DNA of 64,000 nt from JAWSVE01 sp033852115 (lineage in GTDB: Bacteria > Pseudomonadota > Gammaproteobacteria > Pseudomonadales > Cellvibrionaceae): contig JAWSVE010000006.1 of assembly GCA_033852115.1 (NCBI GenBank), positions 310,001 through 374,000 on the forward strand, written 5' to 3'. A program made the translations under genes and the position numbers. Below, piece after piece: positions 43,390 to 52,935 of this stretch. Every line of letters begins with the position of its first letter. Positions within the stretch are counted from its first letter, which is position 1. The notes under the pieces were generated by a model. The model was given only the letters and a program-made list of their open reading frames with translations, did no database searches and was not told the DNA's origin.

Positions 43390-45558
43390 CTAGATGGCTT
43401 CGAGCTTCGCATATTGAAGCACCAACCACTTACTGCCTTCACCATCAAAGTTCACTTGCACGCGAGCCGACCCACCTTGGCCTTCAAAGTGCATCACCAC
43501 ACCTTCACCAAACATTGGGTGCATGACTCGCTGTCCTAGCTGAAAACCAGAATCACTCGTTTCAGCGATGGGTTGCTGATAGTGACGATAGCTCACTGGA
43601 CGAGAAATACTCGAACGTACTCGCACTTCGTTGAGAAGTTCGCTCGGGATTTCACGAACGAAACGAGAAATCTTATTGAATTTTTCACTGCCGTGGAGAC
43701 GACGCGATTCCGCATGAGTGAGAATCAAACGCTCCATGGCTCGGGTTATCCCGACATAACACAAACGGCGTTCTTCTTCTAAGCGTTCTGGATCTTCAGC
43801 GGACATACGGTGCGGAAACAAATCCTCTTCCATTCCGGCTAAAATGACAAAAGGGAATTCTAAGCCTTTGGCCGAGTGCAAGGTCATCATTTGCACCGCA
43901 TCGTCATATTCTTCAGCCTGGGTATCGCCCGCGTCGAGCGCCACAGTATCGAGAAATGCTTGTAACTCGCTGACTCGTTCAGCTTCTTCTTCGTCGAAGT
44001 TGAAACCTTTACAGGCGTTAACTAATTCTTCCAGGTTTTCAACACGCGCTTGGCCTTTCTCACCTTTCTCTTTTTTGTGGTGATCGTACAAACCGGATGA
44101 CTGCAATACATGCTCAGCAAATTCCGATAGCTCCAAATCATGAGAATCGTTATCCAGGCGATTGATCAACTGCATAAACTGCACAACCGCGTTTGCAGCG
44201 CGAGCCGTGAGCAAATTATTTTGCAACATTTTCTCGCAAGCTTCCCACGACGAGCTGCCTTCTTCACGGGCCAGCATACGAATATTTTCAATGGTTTTGT
44301 TGCCGATACCACGCGTTGGCGTGTTAATAATGCGCTCAAATGCCGCGTCGTCATGGCGATTAGACACTAAACGCAGATAGCCCAACGCATTGCGAATTTC
44401 TAAACGTTCGTAGAAACGTTGTCCGCCGTAAATGCGGTAGGGTACACCTTCTACCAACATGGCTTCTTCAATGACACGTGACTGTGCGTTGGATCGATAC
44501 AACACAGCACAGTCACGATAGCTATTGCCTTGCTGTAGCCACGATTTAACGCGCTCAACAATAAAGCGGGCTTCATCTTGTTCATTAAAGGCCGCATACA
44601 AATCTATTTTTTCACCATCATCGCGATCGGACCACAGCTCTTTTCCGAGGCGGCTGTTGTTGTTAGCGATGACGGCATTAGCCGCCTTCAAAATCACATT
44701 GGTAGAACGATAGTTTTGCTCCAGACGTGTCGTTAACGTGCCGGGAAAGTCCGTCGCAAACTGCTGGATGTTTTCAATTTTTGCACCACGCCAACCATAG
44801 ATAGACTGGTCATCATCACCTACTGCCGTGACATGAGATCGATCCCCGGCTAGTACACGTAACCATGCATATTGCACTGCATTGGTGTCTTGGAATTCGT
44901 CCACCAAAATAAATGGGAAACGTTTTTGATAGTGCGCGAGTAACTCTGGGTTGTGCAGCCACAGTTCATGTGCACGCAACAACAACTCAGCAAAATCAAC
45001 CATGCCGCCACGTTGACAGGCGTCTTCGTAATTTCGGTAAACGTTTAACATGGTTCTCAGAAAGGGATCACCGCTCTCTTGAATGTGTTGAGCACGCAGA
45101 CCTTCATCTTTCTGCGAATTGATCCACCACTGCGATTGTCGGGCAGGCCAGCGGTTTTCATCGAGGGCTAGCGCTTGGTGAATTCGTTTGACCAAGCGCA
45201 ACTGATCATCGCTATCGAGGATTTGGAAATTTTCAGGTAGATTGGCTTCGCGCCAATGCGCCTTGAGCAAGCGATGGGCCAGCCCATGGAAGGTGCCTAC
45301 CCACATACCAGTCACAGGTCGTCCCAAAATACTTTCGAGACGGCTGCGCATTTCTTTTGCCGCTTTATTGGTGAAAGTCACCGCCATGATGGAATAGGGT
45401 GATGCATTTTCGACCTGGATTAACCAAGCGATTCGGTGCACCAACACACGTGTTTTACCACTACCAGCCCCCGCTAGAATCAATTGATGGCTAGGAGGTG
45501 CAGCGACGGCATCACGCTGGGTGTCATTAAGGGAATTAAGAAGTTCAGATACGTCCAT
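43390..45558 (-). CDS. uvrD: DNA helicase II UvrD
   Basis: This 722-residue SF1A helicase unwinds DNA in nucleotide excision and mismatch repair. Motifs in order are Walker A AGAGSGKTRVLVHR, Ia AVTFTNKAAKEM, II VDEFQDTNAVQ, III GDDDQSIYGWRGA, IV LEQNYRSTN, V MTLHSAKGLEFPFVILAG and VI EERRLCYVGITRAM. The C-terminal end carries the UvrD tail, including GEGVVMHFEGQGGSARVQVN, which binds RNA polymerase in E. coli. Length matches the family. It is a stand-alone gene. Confidence 0.96.
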   Translation of the reverse strand: MDVSELLNSLNDTQRDAVAAPPSHQLILAGAGSGKTRVLVHRIAWLIQVENASPYSIMAVTFTNKAAKEMRSRLESILGRPVTGMWVGTFHGLAHRLLKAHWREANLPENFQILDSDDQLRLVKRIHQALALDENRWPARQSQWWINSQKDEGLRAQHIQESGDPFLRTMLNVYRNYEDACQRGGMVDFAELLLRAHELWLHNPELLAHYQKRFPFILVDEFQDTNAVQYAWLRVLAGDRSHVTAVGDDDQSIYGWRGAKIENIQQFATDFPGTLTTRLEQNYRSTNVILKAANAVIANNNSRLGKELWSDRDDGEKIDLYAAFNEQDEARFIVERVKSWLQQGNSYRDCAVLYRSNAQSRVIEEAMLVEGVPYRIYGGQRFYERLEIRNALGYLRLVSNRHDDAAFERIINTPTRGIGNKTIENIRMLAREEGSSSWEACEKMLQNNLLTARAANAVVQFMQLINRLDNDSHDLELSEFAEHVLQSSGLYDHHKKEKGEKGQARVENLEELVNACKGFNFDEEEAERVSELQAFLDTVALDAGDTQAEEYDDAVQMMTLHSAKGLEFPFVILAGMEEDLFPHRMSAEDPERLEEERRLCYVGITRAMERLILTHAESRRLHGSEKFNKISRFVREIPSELLNEVRVRSSISRPVSYRHYQQPIAETSDSGFQLGQRVMHPMFGEGVVMHFEGQGGSARVQVNFDGEGSKWLVLQYAKLEAI

Positions 45559-45891
45559 CGCGCCATTGTATCAAAAGGTATCCAACAGCGAATCTATCCT
45601 GCCCTCATTCGGGGATAAAACACCATAAAAATACCTCCATTGATTCAGACTGGTTTTAAAAGAAAACCACGACTAACCATTCAGTCTCCCTGGCGCCCGA
45701 TCACGCGCCTAGCATTTGAACAATACGGTACACAGTCGTAGTATCGACCAAATAACAAGCAACAATCGCTACCCAACCACAGTCCCAATCCGCCGACTAA
45801 ACATCGTATCGAGCAAGTCACGCAGGCGAACCCAGGCTACTAGTCTAGGCTACAGATGGCACGTTGGTAGGCTACAGGATGCTAGACCTAA
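45559..45891. other. Intergenic stretch between uvrD and GGDEF gene
   Basis: Divergent promoter region. A 64-residue frame at 45716-45910 overlaps the start of the next gene and looks non-coding. No clear operator or RNA is seen. Confidence 0.4.
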
Positions 45892-47832
45892 ATGTTGTCT
45901 CAACGCTTGATAACCAGTTTGCTATTTGCTGTCTCTTTGTGTGTGACAGGGGTGACGCTCGGACAGCAGAATGATGTGGCTGATGTATTTGCTCACTATG
46001 TCCTTGATCCGTCGCAACGACTTCGTATTGCCAACCCAGATTACGTCGCATTCAAAGAACCCACCACACTAGACTCTGTGCTTGCATCCTCCGCCTGGAA
46101 AAGCTATTCGAATAGAGAATCATTTTTACCAGGCCAATATAAAGCTATCTGGTACCGCTTTAGCCTCCAGGCGACGGATGCTGCCAATACAACCTGGTGG
46201 CTCTCACTTAATTGGAGCATGGTAAACCGCGCGCAACTGCATATTTTTAATACCACCCAAAAGATATGGCGAAGTACTCGGCCGGTTGGAACACGCTACT
46301 ACTTGAGTGATCGCTATCGAGATAGCTTATATTTCGATTTTCCCCTCGATTTAGAGGATGATGCCGAACACATCGTGTACCTGAGTATCGAATCGAGTAA
46401 TATTTTGTCTGTACCGCTCTTCATATCGACAGACAAGCAGCTCACAAAGCATTACACCACCGAAAAATTTTTGATTGGCGCGCTCTTTGGATGCCTCGCC
46501 ATTATGTTTGTTTACAATCTATCGCTCGCCGCGTTGCTGAATGACCGAAACTATTACTACTACTGTTTTTTTATTGCATCAATCCTACTCTATCAACTTA
46601 GTGCCAGCGGTGTGGGAACCTATTATTTGTGGGATTCGAGCCTTTTTCTCAAACAGAAAGCTTTCGTCCTTTTTGGCTGCTTAGGCTTTCTAGGGGCCTC
46701 TGTATTTATTGTCAAATTTCTCGATCTTGAAAATTTTTCGAAGCCTGTTCGAATCGGCGCCCGTATAACCATCTTGGTTTGGATTGTGCTCCTTTTCCTT
46801 TCAATACCTTTTACCCATGCTGGCTGGCTTTCCCACGCTATCAATGCCATTTCGTTCTGGATATTTTTTGCAGGCCTGGTTCTTGGCTCTATTCTATCTT
46901 TGCGTGGCAACATTTCCGCGAAGATATTTATGCTTTCATGGTTTGTACTCATGATTGGGACCAGCTGCTTTATGCTCGCTATCTTTGGCAAGTTGCGCCT
47001 CACTATTTTCACCCAGTATTCACAAATGTTTGGCTTCGTTGTCGAAATGGCACTGTTATCGTTTGCGCTTGCTTATCGCATTAATATTCACAGGTTACGT
47101 CGCGATGCGGCGCAAAAAAATGCCTTGGTGTTAGCGGCTCAAGTTAGCACCGAGCGGGAGCAACGATTACAAGCGCAGAAAGATTCCCTCGACATGCAAA
47201 CGAAACTGAATCAAGAGTTAGAGGAACAGGTAAAAGAGCGCACCATTCAACTGGAAATCGCCATGGAGAAGCTAGAACACGCGAATATCGAACTCACCAA
47301 CTTATCCAATACCGATGCACTGTCAAATACTTACAATCGTCGCTACTTTGATACAATTTTTTCAACGGAGTATGGACGGGCACATCGATCAAAACAACCA
47401 CTTGCTCTGATACTCATCGATATCGACCATTTCAAATCCGTCAACGATTCCTATGGTCATAGTGTTGGCGATCGCTGTATTCAGGTCGTTGCAAAAAGTT
47501 TATCTGAAGAAGCAAAACGCCCCGGGGATATACTCGCTCGCTATGGTGGCGAAGAATTTGTCTTACTACTGCCTGCAGTTGGCGTTGATATCGGCGCGGC
47601 CATTGCGGAGCAATGTAGGAAAAGGGTTGCGCAACTGGATATTGAGAGTCAAGGACACTCAATTCAACTTACCGTTAGCTGCGGAGTGGCCGGGTGGATA
47701 CCCAACAAAGATGATGACTACCAGACGCTTGTCGATGCGGCCGATGCCGCCCTCTACCAAGCCAAACACCAAGGCCGTAATCAAGTCGTTGTCTCCTCTT
47801 TAACCGCCGACAGCAGCACTCTCTCCTCATAG
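45892..47832 (+). CDS. 7TM-DISM diguanylate cyclase (copy A)
   Basis: 646 residues. A signal sequence is followed by a periplasmic 7TMR-DISMED2 sensor (about 30-180, with IWYRFSLQATDAANTTWWLS), seven transmembrane helices (about 190-395), a coiled coil (400-470) and a GGDEF domain. The active site is intact (GGEEF at about 552-556), and the allosteric I-site RPGD stands five residues before it. It should make cyclic di-GMP in response to an extracellular ligand. A tandem paralogue follows after about 100 bases. No target is evident beyond the PilZ-like protein at 52936. Confidence 0.93.
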   Translation: MLSQRLITSLLFAVSLCVTGVTLGQQNDVADVFAHYVLDPSQRLRIANPDYVAFKEPTTLDSVLASSAWKSYSNRESFLPGQYKAIWYRFSLQATDAANTTWWLSLNWSMVNRAQLHIFNTTQKIWRSTRPVGTRYYLSDRYRDSLYFDFPLDLEDDAEHIVYLSIESSNILSVPLFISTDKQLTKHYTTEKFLIGALFGCLAIMFVYNLSLAALLNDRNYYYYCFFIASILLYQLSASGVGTYYLWDSSLFLKQKAFVLFGCLGFLGASVFIVKFLDLENFSKPVRIGARITILVWIVLLFLSIPFTHAGWLSHAINAISFWIFFAGLVLGSILSLRGNISAKIFMLSWFVLMIGTSCFMLAIFGKLRLTIFTQYSQMFGFVVEMALLSFALAYRINIHRLRRDAAQKNALVLAAQVSTEREQRLQAQKDSLDMQTKLNQELEEQVKERTIQLEIAMEKLEHANIELTNLSNTDALSNTYNRRYFDTIFSTEYGRAHRSKQPLALILIDIDHFKSVNDSYGHSVGDRCIQVVAKSLSEEAKRPGDILARYGGEEFVLLLPAVGVDIGAAIAEQCRKRVAQLDIESQGHSIQLTVSCGVAGWIPNKDDDYQTLVDAADAALYQAKHQGRNQVVVSSLTADSSTLSS

Positions 47833-47935
47833 TGCATACCTAGCACACTAGCATTCTCGCTCTATCCTCTAGAAGCAAACTCGCCTGCCACTGCTACACT
47901 CAATAGTAACACTCCGTATTCTTTTCGAGCCTCTC

Positions 47936-49867
47936 ATGCGTCGACTCCCATTAATTCAGGCCCTATTGTTCTGGACCGTTGTATTGTTGGTGGGCAATAG
48001 CCAAGCCGATGTCCAACACGGCCAATCAAGCGTTGACATAAAAGCCAGCGATAAACGCTTTTTCGTCCATCAATTAGAATTATTGACAACAGAAAACGAG
48101 TTTAGCGCTGAAGAGATAGCCTCCGACCGATTTAAAGATCGTTGGTCTAGCTATCAATCCGGTAGCGCTCGTTCGCTGAATAGTGGCAACGCGATTTGGT
48201 TTCGCTTTGATATTCAGTCGAAAAGCATTGGCGATGCAAGCTGGCTATTATCGATTTTTTTGGGCTCTATACGCGATGCGCGCCTGTCTGTTTATTCCCA
48301 TACCAATGACAACTGGTGGCACAGCCGATCAATGGGATTAAACTATCCTCTGGAAGAACGCTATTTCAAAACACGCTTTTTAGCATTTCCATTGTCACTT
48401 GAGCCCAACCAAACCTATACCGCCTACCTGCAAGTTCAAGCGGATAATATTATCGCTGTTCCCATATCAATTACTCGACAAGATATCTTCGAAGAAGATT
48501 CACTGTTCGAGCTTCTTATGCTCGGCATATTTTTCGGAGCTTTGTGCGCTTTATTACTTTACAACGCATGCCTTTATGTTTTGTTAAAAGACAAGTTGTA
48601 TTTCGTCTATTGCTGCTATATATCACTTGTTGCCATTTATCAGCTGCATGTGACGGGGCTCGGCCCAATGCATTTTTGGTACGACATCACCTGGATGAAT
48701 GAATTCGGCAGTCCAGTATTTTCTTCAATGACGTTTTTAGCGGCAACACTGTTTTTTCGAGAGATGCTTGCGCTGCGTTCAGTCGGCGGCTGGATTTTAC
48801 ACAGTAATACTGGCATAGCCTACTGCTGGGCATTGATCGTATTCAGTTCTTTTTTTACAGAATCTATATGGGATCTCATTAATATTCTCGCATTTTTTAC
48901 CACATTTGTAGGTGTTGCAGTATCACTTTATTTGTCGTTCTATAAGCATGTCATGGTGGCAAAAATCTATTTGCTCTCTTGGAGCTTTCTGATAGTCACA
49001 ACATTTATTTTTATGCTTGCTCTCAATGGCGCATTACCCTTTAACCAGTTTACCGCCTACTCCCAGATGGGGGGCTTTTTAGCGGAGATGATTTTGCTCT
49101 CGTTTGCATTGGCATACCGCATCAACCTCGCTAAAAAAGAACAACTCGCAGCACGCGAAGAAGCCCTCGTTCTCACTCACCGAGTCAGTGAGGAACGAAA
49201 GGAGCGGCTAAAAGCTCAAAAAGAAACCCTCGACTTGCAACAAACCCTTAATCTAGAGTTAGAAAAGCAGGTGGAGACCAGGACACAAGAACTGCACGAG
49301 GCGCTGAAACATCTCGAAGCAGCAAACGACGAACTGACTCAACTTTCCATGACAGACGCGTTAACGCAAGTATCCAACCGTCGTTATTTTAATGAAGCGA
49401 TTGAGAAAGAGTTTGAACGAGCTTATCGGAAAAATGATTACGTCGCCGTCGTATTTGCAGATATCGATCACTTCAAACAGTTCAATGATCGTTACGGTCA
49501 TGCGGTAGGCGATGCGTGTTTAAGACAGGTCGCCGATGCATTGCGAAGTGTCGCAAACCGTCCTGCGGATTTGCTAGCCCGTTATGGCGGTGAAGAATTT
49601 GTCTTTTTACTACCCGGCAACGATGCTGAGTCTGCATCAGTTGTGGCTGAACGCGCCCGAGAAGCGGTTGAACAGCTCCAGTTTACCGTCGAAGGGAAAC
49701 TAATTGCCGTGACGGCTTCCTTTGGTGTGTCGTCCTGGCGACCTAACAAAGACGATCAACCCTGTACGCTAATTGAGAGTGCTGACGACGCGCTTTACCA
49801 GGCCAAAGACCAAGGCCGAAACCGTGTCGTTACATCGAAGCCTGGCCTACGAGCGCTAGAAGCGTAA
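47936..49867 (+). CDS. 7TM-DISM diguanylate cyclase (copy B)
   Basis: 643 residues with the same plan as the preceding gene: DISMED2 periplasmic domain (IWFRFDIQSKSIGDASWLLS), seven helices, a coiled coil, and a GGDEF domain with GGEEF at about 551-555 and I-site RPAD. It should be an active, product-inhibited cyclic di-GMP synthase at the inner membrane. The helical and GGDEF parts look well conserved with copy A; the ligand-facing part is less so, suggesting the pair senses different signals. Confidence 0.93.
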   Translation: MRRLPLIQALLFWTVVLLVGNSQADVQHGQSSVDIKASDKRFFVHQLELLTTENEFSAEEIASDRFKDRWSSYQSGSARSLNSGNAIWFRFDIQSKSIGDASWLLSIFLGSIRDARLSVYSHTNDNWWHSRSMGLNYPLEERYFKTRFLAFPLSLEPNQTYTAYLQVQADNIIAVPISITRQDIFEEDSLFELLMLGIFFGALCALLLYNACLYVLLKDKLYFVYCCYISLVAIYQLHVTGLGPMHFWYDITWMNEFGSPVFSSMTFLAATLFFREMLALRSVGGWILHSNTGIAYCWALIVFSSFFTESIWDLINILAFFTTFVGVAVSLYLSFYKHVMVAKIYLLSWSFLIVTTFIFMLALNGALPFNQFTAYSQMGGFLAEMILLSFALAYRINLAKKEQLAAREEALVLTHRVSEERKERLKAQKETLDLQQTLNLELEKQVETRTQELHEALKHLEAANDELTQLSMTDALTQVSNRRYFNEAIEKEFERAYRKNDYVAVVFADIDHFKQFNDRYGHAVGDACLRQVADALRSVANRPADLLARYGGEEFVFLLPGNDAESASVVAERAREAVEQLQFTVEGKLIAVTASFGVSSWRPNKDDQPCTLIESADDALYQAKDQGRNRVVTSKPGLRALEA

Positions 49868-49962
49868 CTTGCAATATCACCCAATATGTTCGCGCCGCGA
49901 CACCATTGATTTGACGTTCCTGCCCCCACTGCTAAGCTTAATAATGCAACCAGGAGGGCACG

Positions 49963-50214
49963 ATGCACGGTTTGGGTTACAAGGCTTTTCGTTCAATGAT
50001 CATTGGAATTTTTACAATCGCTACCGCCACGGTGCTGTTCGCTTGTGATGGTAACTCTGCAGTACGGCAATTGTCCGACTATGAATTAGCGCAGCGTCAG
50101 GCCGAATGCATAGACAGAAAACCTACCGCTCCCGGAAGAGCACAAGCCTGCGAAAACGTACAACGCGAATGTGAACGCCGTAAAAAAGACCTCGGTTTAT
50201 ATATTTGCCGCTAG
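49963..50214 (+). CDS. Small lipoprotein with four cysteines, hypothetical
   Basis: This 83-residue protein has a signal ending ATVLFAC (lipidated Cys28), followed by a short helical, charged domain with four further Cys (AECIDRKP, QACENVQRECERRKKD, YICR) that could form two disulphides. No family is recognised. A strong ribosome site (AGGAGG, five bases before ATG) supports translation. Its stop overlaps that of the convergent protease gene by four bases. Confidence 0.65.
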   Translation: MHGLGYKAFRSMIIGIFTIATATVLFACDGNSAVRQLSDYELAQRQAECIDRKPTAPGRAQACENVQRECERRKKDLGLYICR

Positions 50215-51491
50215 TTCAAAGGTGTAGCGGCTGGTTGTAGCTTTGCTAGCTGCTCACGCGCAGCGGCTCCCACTTTACCACCACCAGCTGCCGCCTCCTG
50301 AAGATAAGCAATGGCTTCGTTTTTGTTTCCCTGTTGTAACTTCACCTGGCCCAGGAAATAACTCGCTATCGATGTATTGAGCAGTTGCTTGCTAGCGATC
50401 AGACTTTTTTCAGCTTCCGCATAGTTACCAGACGCCACCAGTAAACTGCCTTTCCCCAGCAATGGACTAAAATACTTGGGATTGAGGGCAATGGCTTGAT
50501 CAAAATCGCGAAGCGCTTCTTTCGCCTTGCCTTGAGAGACAAAGATATGGGCACGGGTCTCCCAAAAGCTATTTTCTTTTGGCTGTAGTCGAATCGCATC
50601 ATCGACCAACTGTAATGCCGTATTCAAATCTTGCTGCTGTAATGCGGAAATTGCTTGCTGTTGTTTATCGTAGGCAGGTTTGTCTTTTTTCAGCTGTTTC
50701 ATCACCGCTTGGAAGTCGTCACGGTGACGTAGCGAGCCGCTTAGAGATTGGGCATGCGCCTTATTAGCGGCAACGCGTTCTGCTGAGGGCGGGTGACTCG
50801 CAAAAAAGCTCGACAGCAAATCAGTACTCTGATTTTTACTTAATGCCAAAAACACTTGTTGCAGCTCAACGGCACCTTGAGGGTCATAACCGAGCTGCGA
50901 CATATATTCCATGCCGACGTCATCCGCTTCTAGCTCATTCCCTCGGCTATAGTGCGCCTGCCACGCTGCCACACCAAGGCCTGCTCCCTGATTGATCAGC
51001 GCACCGTATTCGGACTCCCGCGTACTGATATCTAGCACCTGCGCACCCACACCCAGAAGCTGCGCCTGCGTCATCTGTCTGGCAGCGTGGCGGGCGGTCA
51101 CATGCACAATTTCATGCCCCAGTACCGCGGCGAGCTGGGCTTCATCTTCTAAAAGTACAAGCAAACCGCGATTTATCGCAATTTTACCGCCAGGCATAGC
51201 CCAAGCATTGGGCACAGATGAATTCAGTACCACGAACTCAAATGGCAACTCCGGACGATGACTTTGCCGCGCAAGCGCCATACCGACACGCCTCACATAG
51301 GCAGGCACTTCCGGGTCTACCACGTATAATCCACCTTGCGCTTGCTGACTAGGTTGATAATTACGCTCGCCGATGGCAACCTCCTGCTGCGGCGACATTA
51401 GGGTAAACTCAGACTCACCAGTAACTGGATTTACCACACAGCCAGCCAGTGAATAAGCGGCAAGCAAACAAAGCAGAATGAAAGGGCGCAC
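50211..51491 (-). CDS. M48 family zinc metalloprotease lipoprotein with TPRs
   Basis: About 426 residues. The GTG at 51491 is chosen because AGGAGG lies four bases upstream and gives a perfect lipoprotein signal (MRPFILLCLLAAYSLAGC); a TTG at 51524 is the alternative. Residues 40-260 form an M48 peptidase with zinc motif HEIVH in AAVLGHEIVHVTARHAARQ and a downstream Glu in NELEADDVGMEYM. The last 150 residues hold TPRs (ALRDFDQAIALNPKYFSPLL). It resembles BepA/YfgC, which checks outer-membrane protein assembly, and LoiP. Location is expected in the periplasm at a membrane. Confidence 0.85.
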   Translation of the reverse strand: MRPFILLCLLAAYSLAGCVVNPVTGESEFTLMSPQQEVAIGERNYQPSQQAQGGLYVVDPEVPAYVRRVGMALARQSHRPELPFEFVVLNSSVPNAWAMPGGKIAINRGLLVLLEDEAQLAAVLGHEIVHVTARHAARQMTQAQLLGVGAQVLDISTRESEYGALINQGAGLGVAAWQAHYSRGNELEADDVGMEYMSQLGYDPQGAVELQQVFLALSKNQSTDLLSSFFASHPPSAERVAANKAHAQSLSGSLRHRDDFQAVMKQLKKDKPAYDKQQQAISALQQQDLNTALQLVDDAIRLQPKENSFWETRAHIFVSQGKAKEALRDFDQAIALNPKYFSPLLGKGSLLVASGNYAEAEKSLIASKQLLNTSIASYFLGQVKLQQGNKNEAIAYLQEAAAGGGKVGAAAREQLAKLQPAATPLN

Positions 51492-51549
51492 ACGGCCTCC
51501 TGTTCGAATGTAATCGGTCTTCAATTTTCACCAACGAGTTATCATTTCC

Positions 51550-52032
51550 ATGCAAGCATTACACGTTATTGAGTTACTAGCGGGCTACGACCCCAGCGGG
51601 AAGCCTATTGTAGAAAAACTTCAGGTAGATGTCTTGGAAGATAACAGCTGCCAACTTGTCCGCTCGCCAGCGTTTATCAAAGGTTTAGCAGGCGGCGACG
51701 TCATTAAACTCAATAAAGAAGACAAGCAGTTTGAAATCCAGCGACGCAGTGGCAATCTAGCCATTGTGGTATTTTCACGCGGTGATATTAATACATTGGC
51801 TGAGCAACTCATTCCGGAGCTAGAAAAGCTCGGCGGTCAACTCGATACTGAAACCGAGCGCATGTTAGTATTTTCGATTCATGTCAGCTGCGGTTTCGAA
51901 AAAATTGAAGCCATCCTGAATCAATATGTTGGACGAGATGGCCAAAGTGCTTGGCAGTATGGCAACGTCTATGACCCGACGGATGGAACAACACCTTTAA
52001 ACTGGTGGCACGAGATTCTCAAGCCACAATAA
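51550..52032 (+). CDS. DUF4265 domain protein
   Basis: This 160-residue soluble protein matches the DUF4265 pattern: an early strand-rich half with SPAFIKGLAGGDVIKLNKED, then LGGQLDTETERMLVFSIHVS and a C-terminal LNWWHEI. No catalytic residues are known in the family. It is divergent from the M48 protease with only 58 bases between the two starts, so their promoters overlap. The yaaA gene follows 53 bases later on the same strand. Confidence 0.7.
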   Translation: MQALHVIELLAGYDPSGKPIVEKLQVDVLEDNSCQLVRSPAFIKGLAGGDVIKLNKEDKQFEIQRRSGNLAIVVFSRGDINTLAEQLIPELEKLGGQLDTETERMLVFSIHVSCGFEKIEAILNQYVGRDGQSAWQYGNVYDPTDGTTPLNWWHEILKPQ

Positions 52033-52085
52033 TCACCACGAACACCCAAATTCATTGATTGTAAACATATACTATAGAGACGCGC

Positions 52086-52859
52086 ATGTTAATTGTTATT
52101 TCGCCTGCAAAAACGTTAGATTACGAGACACCAGCAAAAATATCCGATCACACTACGCCGCAATTTGTAAATGATTCGAAGAAGCTTATCGCTGAATTAA
52201 AACATCTTGCCCCGCAAGACATCAGCGACCTAATGCACATTAGCGACAAGCTCGGCGTGTTAAACTATGACCGGTTTCAACAATGGAAGCCTCGCTTCAC
52301 CGAGAAAAATGCTAAACAAGCTATTCTTGCATTTAAAGGCGATGTATACACCGGTCTCGATGCAGAATCATTCAAAGCTAACGATTTTAAGTTTGCACAA
52401 AAACATCTACGCATTTTGTCAGGCTTATATGGCCTTTTACGTCCGCTGGATTTGATGCAACCTTACCGCTTAGAAATGGGCACCAAATTTAAAACCTCCT
52501 ATGGCAAAGACCTCTACGAATTTTGGGGTGAAACACTCACTCAGCAACTCAATGAAGACATGAAGGGTCTTAAGTCTTCAGTATTGGTAAACCTTGCCTC
52601 TAATGAATACTTTAAAGCGGTCAAACCCAAGCACTTAGAGGGCGAAATCGTCAGCCCAGTATTTAAGGACTGGAAGAATGGCCAATATAAAATCATCAGT
52701 TTCTTCGCCAAAAAAGCGCGCGGCTTGATGAGTGCTTACCTAATCAAAAACCGAATCAAGTCCAGTGACGATCTGCTCTCTTTTGATCTCGATGGCTATC
52801 AATACGACCCCAAACTATCGAAAGACAACGCACCCGTATTCACCCGCAAGCAAGCCTAA
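52086..52859 (+). CDS. yaaA: Peroxide stress protein YaaA
   Basis: This 257-residue protein of the YaaA/DUF328 family limits intracellular free iron during peroxide stress in E. coli and binds DNA. The N-terminal signature MLIVISPAKTLDYETPA is clear, as are FKGDVYTGLDAESF, LRILSGLYGLLRPLDLMQPY and VNLASNEYFKAVKP. Length and order match the family. The start is the ATG at 52086. Confidence 0.95.
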   Translation: MLIVISPAKTLDYETPAKISDHTTPQFVNDSKKLIAELKHLAPQDISDLMHISDKLGVLNYDRFQQWKPRFTEKNAKQAILAFKGDVYTGLDAESFKANDFKFAQKHLRILSGLYGLLRPLDLMQPYRLEMGTKFKTSYGKDLYEFWGETLTQQLNEDMKGLKSSVLVNLASNEYFKAVKPKHLEGEIVSPVFKDWKNGQYKIISFFAKKARGLMSAYLIKNRIKSSDDLLSFDLDGYQYDPKLSKDNAPVFTRKQA

Positions 52860-52935
52860 CATCACACCCGACAACGTCATGCCGAGTAACCTGAATTAGT
52901 CTACTCTTTAATAGAGAAAACTAAGGAAGCTCGCC

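Noticed and set aside
45716..45910. 64-residue frame before the first GGDEF gene
   Set aside because: Arg/Ser-rich, no family, and it overlaps the real gene start.
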